Shown: positions 21,279-33,272 of the stretch, in pieces
Position numbering within the stretch: the first letter of the stretch is position 1
How the letters are laid out: each line of letters starts with the position of its first letter
From: Cycas panzhihuaensis
Taxonomy: Eukaryota; Cycadophyta
Direction of reading: 5' to 3'
Assembly (NCBI GenBank): GCA_023213395.1
Contig: CM041465.1
Location: forward strand, 86,931,741 to 86,995,740
DNA length: 64,000 nt
Program-made: the position numbers and the translations under genes
The notes under the pieces: model-generated
What the model saw: the letters and a program-made list of their open reading frames with translations, nothing else
Databases searched by the model: none
Told to the model about the DNA's origin: nothing

Positions 21279-23629
21279 TCATTTCCCATTAGGAATGGAC
21301 TCGGGGCGTGACACAGGTTTGTACAGGTATATGTTCTTACTTTTCTTACTTATGTTTACTAAGGGAATGTAGAATAGTTTGATTGACATGTGCCTGCCTA
21401 CATACATTTGTTTGATTGCCTGTTCATAATGCATGTGCCTAACGGCACCTCTTAGCCTATGACGACTTCTGACGGGGCATCCATAGCGGATCGACACCCG
21501 TATGGCGTACAGCCACTCACGATGTCTCCATGGTCTTTCGGGATGCTTTTGCCAGCTTGTTTATTCGTGTTACCACGTGCCATTTATGTTGCAAACCCTT
21601 CCTAAGCTTTGGTTTAACCCTTAGTTAGGGCTCTTTGCACCATTTGAGTACTTGCCCTTTGCCAGGCCTTCCCGATTGATGTATTTCGGGCTTAGCCCTG
21701 TTTTACCCTAAAATTGATGTTTATGACTTTTATGATGTATTTTTCTTCTTTTTGAGTTTGATGCATCTGATGTAAACTAAGCGATGCATGATTTTACGGT
21801 GATGCCGAAGTTTCTTGCGTGATCTGTTAAAATTTAAAAAAGAGAAACCACGCGACGATGGCGCGTTTTTCGTGAGCGCCACGTGGCTCCGTACGATTGG
21901 AGGCGCCCCAAGGCCCCCAACGTTCACTTGCTATGCCCAAGGCATAAAAGCCTTTTTCCTACTCATTTGCTAAAAAGATTCTTCACTTCATTTTTCAAGT
22001 TCTCTAGAGCAACTTCTCCACAAGAGACAAGGCAAAGAAACAGTAAACAAAATAACTTCTTCTACAGTAGTGGGACAGAGGTGAAGTGGGCCATTACCGG
22101 TGGAGTTGCGGGGCCATTCTTTGCCCCCTCGTTTCTCCACCACAAGCTTCACCTTCTCTCACAAATACTCAAAGTTCCAAGGCATTTCTTCACAAAAAGA
22201 CTACTCAAAGGACAACTTCTAGCTCCCATCTTGCACGGAGCTTCCTCCTTCCATTCTACTGCAAAGGACACCAAAAAACCCAGCCTTGGACATTGCTTAG
22301 GCTGCTGCTCCAAGTAGCCAAGGTACATGCATGCATGCTCTCTCCCATTTAAGGTAGCCTTGGTAGTTGTGGCTTGCTATAGGGCTGCCTTAGATTGGGC
22401 CCATTTCTTCACATTTCTTTGAGACTCATCCTTACCCCCTTAGCTCGCTCTTTCACCGTTTCTTAAGTTAGCCGGTACAAAGGGTCTTGCACGAGGATTT
22501 GAGGGAGATAGGCGGGGTTCAATCCCCATTGCCGTCCTTCTCCCCAAGGGTTCCGTCCCTTGTCCTCTCTCCCTTTACTACCGCACTCTCTTGGGAAGCG
22601 AGGTTAGAAACCTAAAGAGTCGGTTTGAACTCTCTTCTTGGCGTGGGTAGCTTGTCACAACCTATCTCACCCTATTGCTCGCTAGTATCGCTTTCCGAAC
22701 CCGTGGAGACCTCTTGTGGGTGAGTTAGCCATCCAGGCTACACTCGATCCCATTTGGTGCTTTTGTGGTGTATGATAGCTTGCATGTTTACCGTACAATT
22801 AGTTTCATTTTTGTTATGCTTTAGTGCTTAACTTCGTTTTCTAGTTAAGTTGATTTTATCGCCATATATACATATATCTTGTTGTGCTTCGTAGCCTCTC
22901 TCCCGAGAGGAGGCGTTTGTTGGGATTATTAGCGGGATTGCGTTGGAGGAATCATTGCGCGAGATCGACCGTTCTTTGGTCGGCCCCATATGGTATTTCT
23001 TCTCCATTTTTGGTTGAGCTTTGCTTCCGTTTCCTTAGTTTCATTTAGTCCTTGCATGCTTTTGGGGAGGTAAGTGCACCCCCTTCGTTGTCTGCGATCG
23101 GCGTTGCATGCGGGAGGAGGAAAGGGCGCAACTAAGGAGAAATCAGCGCTTCAGATTCGAGCACGGATCCGGTATTCTTCGCATACCTTTCATATTTTCT
23201 TTATGCTTTTATGTTTCTTTGCATTTCTTGTTATAGATAAAGGAACATAAAGGAAAGAAGAAAATAGCCTTTTATTGTGTATTCGCTTGCTCGTACTATT
23301 CTTTACATTGCATAACATAGGAATAGAAGACTTGTTTTGCGTTGTATCCCTAAGCGCATTTACCCGTATTCTTTACACTTTTGGTTGGTTGTCCCTCGCC
23401 GCCTTCTCATTGCCTTGAGAAGTAGCGGCCTTGAGGATTCTTTTCCTTCCCGCCATCCGAAGGGTAGGAAGGCCTCGTCTTACTGCGGCTACACAGAAGC
23501 AACCGAGCACCTTGCGATCCGTGCAGCGCTCCGTGCCGCAGACGTCTGCAGTATGATCCTCGCTATTTAGCCTGCTTTTGTTTTATGTCCTTCCGCTTGG
23601 CGTTGGATCATTGCCCGCGGAGGCGTTTA
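21279..23629 (+). repeat. 5' LTR of the GC-rich gypsy element
   Basis: A 2351-bp repeat beginning TCATTTCCCATTAGGAATGG (TG mutated to TC) and ending GAGGCGTTTA before the primer site. Long stretches are identical to 28517-30885, while differences fall in short clusters. No gene was found inside; short open frames here only reflect its GC content. Confidence 0.9.
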
Positions 23630-23648
23630 GCGGCGACCATCTTGGAAG
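23630..23648 (+). other. Primer binding site region of the GC-rich gypsy element
   Basis: GCGGCGACCATCTTGGAAG follows the LTR. It corresponds to CTGGCGACCATACTGGGG beside the 5' LTR of the element at 49-64 kb. I do not assign a tRNA. Confidence 0.7.
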
Positions 23649-23809
23649 CGCCGATGAGGGAGCTAGATCCGCTTCCCCTTCGTGTTGGTGCTCTTGCCTT
23701 TAGGTAGTTTCGCACTCTGTGTTTTGAGTTGGGCAACCCCCAACGTGTTTGCAGTGCTTTCCTTTCTTTTCCTTTTTGCTTTTTCTAACAACGCTCGCGG
23801 AGGCGTTGC

Positions 23810-25860
23810 ATGCGACGTTTCTCGCGCCGCTTGCGGGGTTTGCTGCCATTGTTAGAAGACCAATCGTCGCGTTTCATTCCATCGTCGAACCCCGATTCGG
23901 CAATGGAAGGTTACCCGTCCGATTGGGCCTACCATGCCATGACTTCAGGAACTCAAGAGTTCCCTTCGTCCGTTCCGGAATCCACCCGTGAGGGTGAGGA
24001 TTCCATCTATTACCCAGATGACCATTTCCACCCCGAAGACTTTGAGCCTTTCGCTCATGCAGCGGAAGATCCGGCCACTCGTGAGACCCGCCACCCCACT
24101 AGCGAGCCTTACGAGGAGCACCCTGAGGGATCCCCTACTTTTGAAGTCCCTTCGACCTCGTATGGCTATGAGGATACCCCTCCGTGGCGGTCGAGGTGCT
24201 CGGCGAGTACTCGGCGGTTCGCCAACCACCTCTAGATGGTTTACGGAAATGCTACAGCGTGGCGTCTTCCTCATCCATGCCCACGTCATCTCGACGATTG
24301 ATGCTTCATGGCCGCACACACGTCTATCCGCGTGTCTACCCGGCTCTAAGGCGGTGTTGCGCTGCCCTAGTCGTGGTCCCACTCGCCTTGGGACACTCGC
24401 GGCGCATGTCCGTTCCCAACTCGGGGTTAGTATGCCTTGCTCAAACCAAAGCGCACGTGCCATGCCGAGCGTGGCGCCGCGTTCCCTAGTGAGCCTCGAG
24501 GCCCTACTAGCGCCACCGCTAGCCATGTAGGACCCACTCCTACATCGTCCGAACGGTTGGTGGTCCTTCTCTTTCGTGCCCCAGGGCTACCGTCACAACC
24601 TTGGGGGCGGGCAAGGAAACCATCTCCTACATGGAGTGGACCCGTTGCACCCATATGGGGTCGCGCCACCTACGGGTGGTCCATATGGGCAAAACCCAGT
24701 CCCTCCCCCTCTGTTTCCGACGTCCAGCGCGACTCCTGCTGCTGCGTCGGTCTGAGGCGCGCCTCCTTTCGAGAACATCTACCGCGGACCCCCTTCCCAC
24801 AAGGTGTTTCCTTAAGGAGGATGGGACCGACACCCCCATCCGTTCCTCTGCTGGTTGTCGATCCCTTAGCCCAGGCAAGGGCACGTCCTTTCGTGGACTA
24901 TAGGTTGACGCCCTTGTGCTGAGGCGTTGAGGACTAACTTGCGCCTCATCCTCCTGAAGTCCCCAAATTGACGGGACTTCGTCAGACCCAACCGAACATG
25001 TCATGACTTTTCCATGGCGTGCATCGACTATTGGGCCTACGACCATATCTTGATGAAGCTCTTCCGCGGTCCTTGCGGGCGGCGCCCTCAAGTGGTTTTC
25101 TGCCTTCACCCATTCGATTTCCTCATTCCGGCTAGTGGGCGAGTTCGTCAACTACTTTGGCGTGGAGTCCATTCGAAAGCGGAATGAAGGCGCTTCTCGC
25201 TCAAACAAGGCCACGATGAGATGAATCGTGACTTTGTGCGACGTTTTCACGACCTTCTTCATTCCACCAAGGCCACATTGCACGAGGAGTTGAAGAGGGA
25301 TACATTTGTCAATGCACGCCGTCACGAGGTGCGTGGAGGTCCTCAAGATGGGGCGACCACGTGCGACTCACGATTTCGAGGTGTTTGGCGTTGGAGGCCA
25401 TTGAGATCCGGTGGACTCAAGAAACCTCCCAAGCCCTCACAACGTCGTGGCGCCTCCCCGGCGAAGGAAACCGAACCTTCGCGGCCTGAGTCCACCTCTC
25501 ATTCGACTGAGAGGACCCTAGATCCCCTTACCTCCGCTATTCGCTCATTTGAGCGAACGATGAAGGAGCTTAAGCTCCGACCTCTTTCATCCCCTACCTC
25601 CCATAGACACATCGTGACTTCTCGTGCGATGCCCCCCAAAGGGGGCAACACCCAGTCTTCTCAAGGGGAGGATCGATCCTCCTTGCTTGAGAAGAGGTGG
25701 TGTTCCATCCACGAGTGTTTCCATGACGATTGGCGTTGTCGGGCACGGCACCCACGCGATGCCTCATGCGCGACTCGTCCCCAAGCGAACATCGAGGCCT
25801 AACCTCGATCGGCCCGTTCATAGAGACCCGTTCCCCAAACATGGGGAGCAGTCGTGATGT
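23810..25860 (+). pseudogene. Tat-like gag remnant (GC-rich element)
   Basis: The start matches the gag of the element at 61-63 kb: MEGYPSDWAYHAMTSGTQEF, then PYEEHPEGSPTFEVPSTSYG. After frameshifts, capsid motifs appear: YWAYDHILMKLF near 25030, then NRDFVRRFHDLLHSTKATLH and EELKRDTFVNARRHEV at 25224-25340. A zinc-knuckle remnant WCSIHECFHDDWRC near 25705-25740 has lost one residue of spacing relative to its relative at 60.9 kb. Gag packages the RNA. Numerous one- or two-base indels break the frame. Confidence 0.82.
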
Positions 25861-26189
25861 CGGCAAAGGAGCAGTCGGAATCGGGATAGATCCCCCGATT
25901 CTCGCCCTTCGCATGGTAGAGGTAAGGGTGTGCGAAGGTCATCTTCCCTTGGCTCCCACATGCCGTGCTCCATCACCTTCGATCCGCTACAAGGGAAAGA
26001 AGGTTGTCCAATTGCTTGAGACCACCCCATTATATGCCTTAACTTGGGTCCCAAGGCGCTAAAGAGGCGTGGTGCCTCTTCATCCACATCTCACCCAGTT
26101 CCTCTTCCAGAAGCCGTCCCTCCGGTGATTCCTGCGCTTCCCAAGGCTATTCCCGTCGCCCGGTGATTCGACTTTAGAAGGGCTTGCAA

Positions 26190-26770
26190 CCCACGGGAAG
26201 GGTAAGCCCTTTTCTATCGTTGACGAGCTCTACCGTCGCGGGAATGTCCTTGATGGACGTCTTGAGAAGCTGCCCTGAGCAATGTGCTCTTCTTCTTGAA
26301 GCTCTTGGCCAACAAGATGCCTCCATCCATGCGATAGGTGCTACCACTCATGGACCACCTATCATTTCATTTGATCCCAGAGACCTCCCATCTCCCAGCA
26401 AGTGGGAGAAGCTTTTGCATTACCCGTTCGTCATTACCATCGACACTCCTGATTGTATCGTAAAGAGGACCATTGTAGATAATGGCTCCTCGGTTAATGC
26501 TATACTGGCGTATGCTCAAGGAGCTAGGCATAGTAGCTCTTGAGTCATCCCTTGGAAATGCCAAGGGTATGATGGGGCAGAAGTCCCCTTTAGGGACGGT
26601 CTCCCTTTCCCTCACCTTAGGAGGAAAAGCTGCTTATCGAAGTTCTTTGTACTCGGCGTCGATGTGAGTACAACCTCTTGTTGGGGAGCCATGGCTCGAC
26701 CCGGATGGGAGCGATGCGCTCCACGCAATGGGGGCAACTTAAATTTGTCCATGAAGGACAAGTTAAAGTT
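26190..26770 (+). pseudogene. Tat-like aspartic protease remnant (GC-rich element)
   Basis: GMSLMDVLRSCPEQCALLLE introduces the domain. FVITIDTPDCIVKRTIVDNG then SSVNAI carries the active-site motif D-N-G-S, the usual variant in this family. After a frameshift the strand continues toward a QLKFVHEGQVKV-like end. The order matches the intact frame at 58199-60598. The enzyme would cleave the polyprotein. Confidence 0.78.
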
Positions 26771-26779
26771 GTCGCCCGT

Positions 26780-27350
26780 GAGCCAATCTTAGTCTCACAC
26801 CTCTCATCCGGCTGCCAGTGTTTTCGATGATGAAGATAGTGATCTGAGGAGGCTACCCCTTAGTGGGACCTTTGTTTGAGAGGCAGGCCTTCATCGTCGG
26901 ACCTATGCCATGTCATGAGCCAAACCTAGTTAGGTTTGCCCCTATTAGCGTGGGTGGTTCTGGTTGCTTGCCGTCACGGGTGATTCCCGATTCGGATAGC
27001 GAGGGTTATGGGCCCTCTCCTCGGCGTGTCTCCACGGTTTCGCGAGCACTGGGGAATATCTCGATCGGATATTCTCGCTCTTCCTCATTCTCTGATGGCT
27101 CTGAGCCCTTTGGTCTCCTCGACCATTTACTTTACCTTCTCGGCCTCCCGGCGGTCCCACGTGGCGCCCGTCGGCGAGCCACTCGTAGAGGCACTTCTTG
27201 TTCGCGCTCTAGATCCTTACCTCGGACTAGAGCCACTCTTATTCGTATGCAACCTTGCCATGCGATCCGTCGCTTGCGGTCCGGTTGCACTCATCGATTC
27301 GACCATAGCAAGTTTACTAGTAGGCTGGCCACATTAGGCCTACTCTTGAT
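26780..27350 (+). pseudogene. Protease-RT linker remnant, end of the surviving pol
   Basis: Serine- and acid-rich fragments, including DSDSEGYGPSPR and YSRSSSFSDGSE, correspond to the low-complexity linker between protease and RT in the related element (there SYGYLASFSDDESHDED). No RT motif follows. About 70 bases later the sequence is already at the hairpin repeats that in the relatives lie after integrase, so RT, RNase H and integrase have been removed. Confidence 0.6.
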
Positions 27351-27421
27351 CACCTATCTCCTACCTGCGTGTGACTACCCCTACCTTTACGGGTCTATGC
27401 ACACCCTTCCTCTCCTCTTGC

Positions 27422-27750
27422 TCAAAAGCGAGCCTAAACTACCATTTTAAATTGTTCCCATTCCTCCCAACCATGGGTGGAATGGCAATTTAAGATGGAT
27501 TCTTACTCAAAGCGAGCCTAAACTACCATTTTAAATTGTTCCCATTCCTCCCAACCACGGCGGAATGGCAATTTAAGATGGATTCTTACTCAAAGCGAGC
27601 CTAAACTACCATTTAAATTGTTCCCATTCCTCCCAACCATGGGTGGAATGGCAATTTAAGATGGATTCTTCTCGAAATGAGCTTAAACTACCATTTTAAA
27701 AGCGTCCCATTCCTCCCAACCTCGGGTAGGATGGCGGTTTAAGATGGATT
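27422..27750 (+). repeat. Four tandem copies of an 85-bp hairpin unit
   Basis: Copies start near 27422, 27507, 27590 and 27672. Each contains CCATTTTAAATTG with CAATTTAAGATGG, and inside them CCATTCC with GGAATGG, so every unit can fold into a long interrupted stem. The related elements have one such hairpin just after the pol stop (near 42440 and 56190). Confidence 0.9.
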
Positions 27751-28516
27751 TCTTTTTTTGTTTTCTTTGTCTTCTGGTTCCTCCCACGGAACCCGCGTTC
27801 CCGTTTGCTCTTGGGAACCCCTTTGTCCTCCTACTTGGGCATCCTCCAACTAGGACGACGCTGTGGAGTATCATCACTCCCTTCTCCTGCCTGTTGTTTC
27901 CTTTGCATATTCCGCTATGCTCCCCCGTGGACGTGTATATCGCTCTATTTCTAACCTCACACCTCTCGATCACCTCTGCTTACGGTGGATGTGTGTGCTC
28001 CTGTTAGACATATGGCCATACACGGAAGGAAACACATGCATCTACATATTTACAAAATCTACATATTCGACATATCCAGGCACCTCAGCGAGGTGGCGGC
28101 CTCGTCCACCTCATACTTGAGCGTCGCCTCTCTCTTCTAGATGACCGCTCCTGAGGCTTGCGGCCGGCCGTGCCCAAGCCTCCAGTCGCTGTTAGTTAGA
28201 TGTACCCGCTCTACCTTGTTCGATGCTCTCTTACTTCACGTTGCACCTTGGCAACAGGGGGGGGGTGGGGGGCACCCCGTTTTACTGCTTATTTCAGTTT
28301 CAGGTCGATGTTTGGCGACACGTGGCGACCCCTCGTTGTCCTCGTCCTTGTCTCCTTTGTCCACGCGTTCCGCCACGACACTTGCCTACACCCTTGGATC
28401 ACGTGCTGCTCTTGATTACTTATATATATATATATATGCATGTGCTACTCATGTTTCTTGATTGTCAGCATTCGCCATCACATTATGCTTCGGCGGTGAG
28501 GCTCTGCGCGAGGCGA
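27751..28516 (+). other. Remnant of the 3' untranslated region and cassette
   Basis: 27760-28030 matches, in the same sense, the region after the hairpin in the 49-64 kb element (shared runs such as TGTTTCCTT and ATATTCCGCTATGCTCC). 28310-28516 matches its sequence next to the polypurine tract. The antisense gene and the second RNase H that should lie between them are deleted, leaving about 250 bp of unclear origin with a G-rich stretch near 28258. Confidence 0.6.
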
Positions 28517-30885
28517 TGTTCCAGCTATTGGGAATGGACTGGGACGCATCGACCACGAGGTTTGTGCGGTATATGTTCTTACTTTTCTTACTTATGTTTA
28601 CTAAGGGAATGTAGAATAGTTTGATTGACATGTGCACCGCCTACATACATTTGTTTGATTACCTGCTCATAATGCATGTGCCTAACGGCACCTCTTAGCC
28701 TATGACGACTCACAGCGGGGGCATCCATAAGCGGATCGACACCCGTGTATGGCGTCTGACCACTCACGATGTCTCCATGGTCTTTTGGGATGCTTTTGCC
28801 AGCTTGTTTATTCGTGTTACCACGTGCCATTTATGTTGCAAACCCTTCCTAAGCCTGGTTTAACCCTTAGTTAGGGCTCTTTGCACCATTTTGAGTACTT
28901 GCCTTGCACAGGCCTTCCCCGATTGATGTATTTCGGGCTTAGCCCCTGTTTTACCCTAAAACCGATGTTTATGACTTTTATGATGTATTTTTCTTCTTTT
29001 TGAGTTTCGATGCACCGCGGTAAACTAAAGCGGTCTGCAGTTCTTGATGATAGCGAAGTTTGCCAGTGATCTGTTAAAATTTAAAAAAAGAAACCACGCG
29101 ACGATGGGCGTTTTTCGTGAGCGCCACGTGGCTCCACACGATTGGGCGCCCCAAGGCCCCCAACGTTCACTTGCTATGCCCAAGGCATAAAGCCTTTTTT
29201 CCTATTCATTTGCACGATTCTTCACTTCATTTTTCAAGTTTTCTAGAGCAACTTCTCCACAAAGAGACAAAGCAAAGAAATAGTGAACAAGAGAACTTCT
29301 TCTACGATGGGGACAGAGGTGAAGTGGGCTATTACCGGTGGAGTTGCAGGGCCATTGCTGCCCCCTACGTTTCTCCACCACAAGCTTCACCTTCTCTCAC
29401 AAATACTCAAAGTTCTAAGGCATTTCTTCACAAAAAAGACTACTCCAAAGGACAACTTCTAGCTCCCATCTTGCACGGAGCTTCCTCCTTCCATTCTACT
29501 GCAAAGGACACCAAAAAACCCAGCCTTGGACATTGCTTGGGCTGCTGCTCCAAGTAGCCAAGGTACATGCATGCATGCTCTCTCCCATTTAAGGTAGCCT
29601 TGGTAGTTGTGGCTTACTATAGGGCTGCCTTAGATTGGGCCCATTTCTTCACATTTCTTTGAGACTCATCCTTACCCCCTTAGCTCGCTCTTTCACCGTT
29701 TCTTAAGTTAGCCGGTACAAAGGGTCTTGCACGAGGATTTGAGGGAGATAGGCGGGGTTCCGTCCCTCATTGCCGTCCTTCTCCCCAAGGGTTCCGTCCC
29801 TTGTCCTCTCTCCCTTTACTACCCGCACTCTCTTGGGAAACGAGGTTAGGAAACCTAAGGGAGTCGGTTTGAACTCTCTTCTTGGCGTGGGTAGCTTGTC
29901 ACAACCTATCTCACCCTATTGCACTAGTATCGCTTTCCGAACCCGTGGAGACCTCTCATGGGTGAGTTAGCCATCCAGGCTACACTCGATCCCATTTGGT
30001 GCTTTTTGTGGTGTATGATAGCTTGCATGTTTACCGTACGATTCCGTTTCATTTTTGTTATGCTTTAGTGCTTAACTACGTTTTTCTAGTTTAGTTGATT
30101 TTATCGCCATATATACATATATCTTGTTGTGCTTCGTAGCCTCTCTCCCGAGAGGAGGGCGTTTGTTGGGATTATTGGCAGGATTGCGTTGGAGGAATCA
30201 TTGCGCGAGATCGACCCATTGCCGGTCGGCCCCCATATGGTATTTCTTCTCCCTTTTCGGTTGAGCTTTGCTTTCTTTTCCCTCATTTCATTTAGTCCTT
30301 GCATGCTTTTGGGGAGGTAAGTGCACCCCCTTCGTTGTCTGCGATCGACGTTGCATGCGCGGGAGGAGGAAAGGAGCGCAACCAGGAGGAAATCCGTGCT
30401 TCGTTCGAGCGCAGGATCCGGTATTCTTCGCATACCTTTCATATTTTCTTTATGCTTTTATGTTTCTTTGCATTTACTGTTATAGATAAAGGAACATAAA
30501 GGAAAGAAGAAAACAACCTTTATTGTGTATTAAACATTGCTCGTACTATTTCTTTACATTGCATAACATAGGAATAGAAGACTTGTTTGCGTTGTATCAC
30601 CTAGCCGCATTTACCCGTATTCTTTACACTTTTGGTTGGTTGCCCCTCGTCGCCTTCTCATTGCCTTGAGAAGTAGCGGCCTTGAGGATTCTTTTCCTTC
30701 CGCCATCAGAAGGTAGGAAGGCCTCGTCTTGCAGCCACTGGAAGCAACCGGGCACCTTGCGATCCGTGCAGCGCTCGGCCCACAAGACGAACATCCTGCG
30801 AGGTATGATCCTCGCTATTTAGCCTGCTTTTGTTTTATGTCCTTCCCGCTAGGCGTTGGATCATTGCCCCGCGGAGAGCGTTTCA
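28517..30885 (+). repeat. 3' LTR of the GC-rich gypsy element
   Basis: A 2369-bp partner of 21279-23629, beginning TGTTCCAGCTATTGGGAATG and ending AGAGCGTTTCA. The copia integrase resumes at 30886. Confidence 0.9.
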
Positions 30886-31340
30886 CCTACATCCCAGATG
30901 ATACCCATAAGAAACTGGATTTGAAGAGTCTAAAGTACATATTCATGGGGTATTACAATGAGAATAAAGCCTACATACTATAGGATCCACAAGGGAAGAT
31001 GATTGTGGTTAGTTAGGATGTAAAGTTTGATGAGTCATCGACGTATCATATTAATAGATCATTAGAGAAGCCTTTTTATCCCCCTTTCTCATTATCAAAT
31101 TCATCAAGTGAAAAGGATGATGAGCTAGTTGTTGGAACACCTAAAGAAGGAGGACCAAGTGGGATGAGTAATAGTGAGGAGTTATTGTGAGATGAAGTAC
31201 CTTCACCAATGGGTCCTTCAATACCTTTATGGGTAAGGAAGACCCTTGAAGATTTTAGTATAATGATGCACAGCTTGACTAATGATAGAATAATAAGAAG
31301 TTAACATGCCAGTTGAACTCTGCTGGTAAACACTAATGAC
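30886..31340 (+). pseudogene. Copia integrase, C-terminal part
   Basis: The frame YIPDDTHKKLDLKSLKYIFM then GYYNENKAYIL is the conserved end of copia integrase (a P-D-x-x-x-x-K-L-D segment, then F-x-G-Y). After a stop, DPQGKMIVVS and DVKFDESS correspond to the usual R-D-V-x-F-D-E. It directly continues the protein cut off at 21278. An acidic and serine-rich linker then leads to RT. Confidence 0.88.
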
Positions 31341-32111
31341 TCCAGCAATCCTAATTTGTTCAATGAAGTGAAAGGAGATCCACGATGGAGAGCTACAATG
31401 GAGGAGGAGTATGGTTCTCTAATGAAGAATGATACATGGGATTTGGTTCTACTCCCTTTGACAAAGAACCTTGTTAGATGTAAGTTGGTTTATAAGACAA
31501 AGTTCCACTTTGATGGAGAGGTGGACAAGTACAGGGCTAGACTTGTTGCATAAGGATTTAAGTAAAAATAAGGAAATAACTATAAAGAGAAATTTACAAT
31601 AGTCTTTAGAATGATAATGGTCTGATTGCTCATTTCCTTAGTAATTGCTTACGGTTAGGAGTTACACTAGATGGACATCAAGTCTACTTTCCTTAATGGA
31701 GATTTAAAGGAGGAGATATATATGTCACAACCTCTAGGATTTGTTAAGGATGGCCATGAACATCTTGTTTACTATTTGAAGAAGTCAATCTATGGCTTGA
31801 AACAAGAATCCTATGCTTGGTATGAAAAGATAGATATTAAGTTGAAAGCTGAAGGTTTTAAGGTTTCAGAACTTGACCCAAACTTATATGTAAAAAGAAG
31901 AAAGACTTCAATAGTTATTTGCGTGGTGTATGTGGATGATTTGATCATCAGTAGTAACTGTGGTAAGGCTATTACTAAAGTTAAATCTAATTTGGGAGCT
32001 TCATTTGATATGAAAGACCTCGGGAGACTTTATTGCTTCTTAGGCATTCAAATCAGGCAAATGAATAACAAGGTTGTATTGTTGCAGTCACATTATGTGA
32101 AAAAATACTAG
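31341..32111 (+). pseudogene. Copia reverse transcriptase
   Basis: PRWRATMEEEYGSLMKNDTW, then LVRCKLVYKTKFHFDGEVDK and YRARLVA, are the classic start of plant copia RT. After three stops, QMDIKSTFLNGDLKEEIYMS, SIYGLKQESYAWYEK and ICVVYVDDLIISSN follow. The catalytic YVDD is intact, and MDIKSTFLNGDL holds the first catalytic Asp. The domain would copy element RNA into DNA. Stops and a frame change near 31555-31670 make it inactive. Confidence 0.92.
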
Positions 32112-32900
32112 AGAAATATAGAGTCTAGAATTATAAACTAGTTACAATACCATGTGTAAAAGGTGTAAAGTTACAGAAGGATATGGCCAAACCCTCTGTA
32201 GATGGCATGAAGTATTGCTAATTGGTAGGGAGTATAATCTATTTGACTCATACCAAGCCATATATTGCATATGTTGTTGGATTGCTTTCTCGCTACACAC
32301 AGAATCCTCAAGAGCCTCATTTAGTTATAGCAAAGTAGATTATGAAGTATTTGAAGGGGACGATCAATCTTGATCTCAAATACTGTTGAGCTAAAGAGAT
32401 AAAGTTTCATGGCTACATGGATGCTGATTGGAGAGGAGACTTTAATGATCGAAAATCCACTATTGGATACCTGTTTGGTATTGGTAATGGTTTTGTTTTA
32501 TGGAAGTTAAAAAAGTATCAGATAGTGGCGTTATCTTTTATAAAGGTAAAATATCAAGGACTCAATGCTAGTGCAAAGGAAGCAGTATGGTTGCAAGGTG
32601 TCTTAGAGTTTCTAATAGACATTTTGTTATCATTGTTGATAATCAAAGTACCACTCATCTATCAAAGAATCTAGAGTTTCATGCACATACAATGTATATT
32701 GAGATTTAGCACCACTATATTCATGAACAGATCAAGTCATGGAAGCTATAAGTTAACTATTGTCTGAGTGAATTTTAGGTTGCAGACGTGTTCACCAATG
32801 TTATCCTTGAAGAGGGATGTATCGACAAGGATAAAGAAGTTGCAAGATAATCCTAACCTTTGTGATAACACAACTATTATAGTTGGTAGGCTCCCCACAT
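32112..32900 (+). pseudogene. Copia RNase H
   Basis: From 32417, MDADWRGDFNDRKSTIGYLF carries the D-A-D-W-x-G-D signature of copia RNase H. It continues WKLKKYQIVALSFIKVKYQG and ASAKEAVWLQGVL, corresponding to the SSTEAEY and E-A-x-W-L motifs with the catalytic Glu changed to Lys (VKYQG). The tail after 32675 is frameshifted. RNase H would remove the RNA strand after reverse transcription. Confidence 0.88.
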
Positions 32901-32907
32901 TCATATT

Positions 32908-32916
32908 AAAGAGGGA
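32908..32916 (+). other. Polypurine tract of the split copia element
   Basis: AAAGAGGGA immediately precedes the TG of the 3' LTR. Confidence 0.88.
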
Positions 32917-33272
32917 TGTTAACATGGTAGTTAATTATTAAACCACTTTGTTAATGTTAATGTAGTTTAACTAAGGTGATTAAGCAAAAAAATGTGACTT
33001 ATTCAGAGGGTCACAACCCTAATTAGGTGACACCTCTTGGAAGAGTATAAAAACCTTGATCCCTTATGTATGTAATAAATTAAATCAATTGTACAATAAT
33101 TAATGTAATCTATAAATATCCTTTTATGGTGGATTTTTTCCTGAAACAATTTTCCCACATAAATCCTATGTACTATGCATCTATTTTCTATGTGTACTTT
33201 TGTTTGCTTATTATGTATGGTTAAAGATTTTGCACATGAGAATATTTATGTATGATTTCATATTCTTGAATA
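32917..33272 (+). repeat. 3' LTR of the split copia element
   Basis: A 356-bp partner of 17498-17850, beginning TGTTAACATGG and ending TTCTTGAATA, followed by the target duplicate GATAA. Confidence 0.93.

Larger units (their letters stand above)
21279..30885 (+). mobile_element. GC-rich Tat-like gypsy element with most of pol deleted
   Basis: Two LTRs of about 2.36 kb (21279-23629 and 28517-30885) enclose 4.9 kb. The first interrupts the copia integrase after the codons for IAYT and the second is followed by YIPDD, so the element sits inside that gene; ACCT is present at both junctions, consistent with a target duplication whose exact edge is blurred. Gag and protease are homologous to the minus-strand elements at 33.5-64 kb. 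The sequence breaks off after the protease-RT linker, and RT, RNase H, integrase, the antisense gene and the second RNase H are missing. The body is far richer in GC and CpG than its neighbours. It is a non-autonomous deletion derivative of the same family. Confidence 0.9.

Noticed and set aside
23945-24530. Overlapping open frames of 180-193 codons on both strands in the GC-rich element
   Set aside because: High GC content lowers stop frequency. The true gag frame is identified by homology to 62106-62936 and the others are shadows.
27422-27750. CRISPR-like array from regularly spaced repeats
   Set aside because: Units are contiguous with no unique spacers, the genome is a plant nuclear one, and each unit is a hairpin homologous to a single-copy site in related elements.
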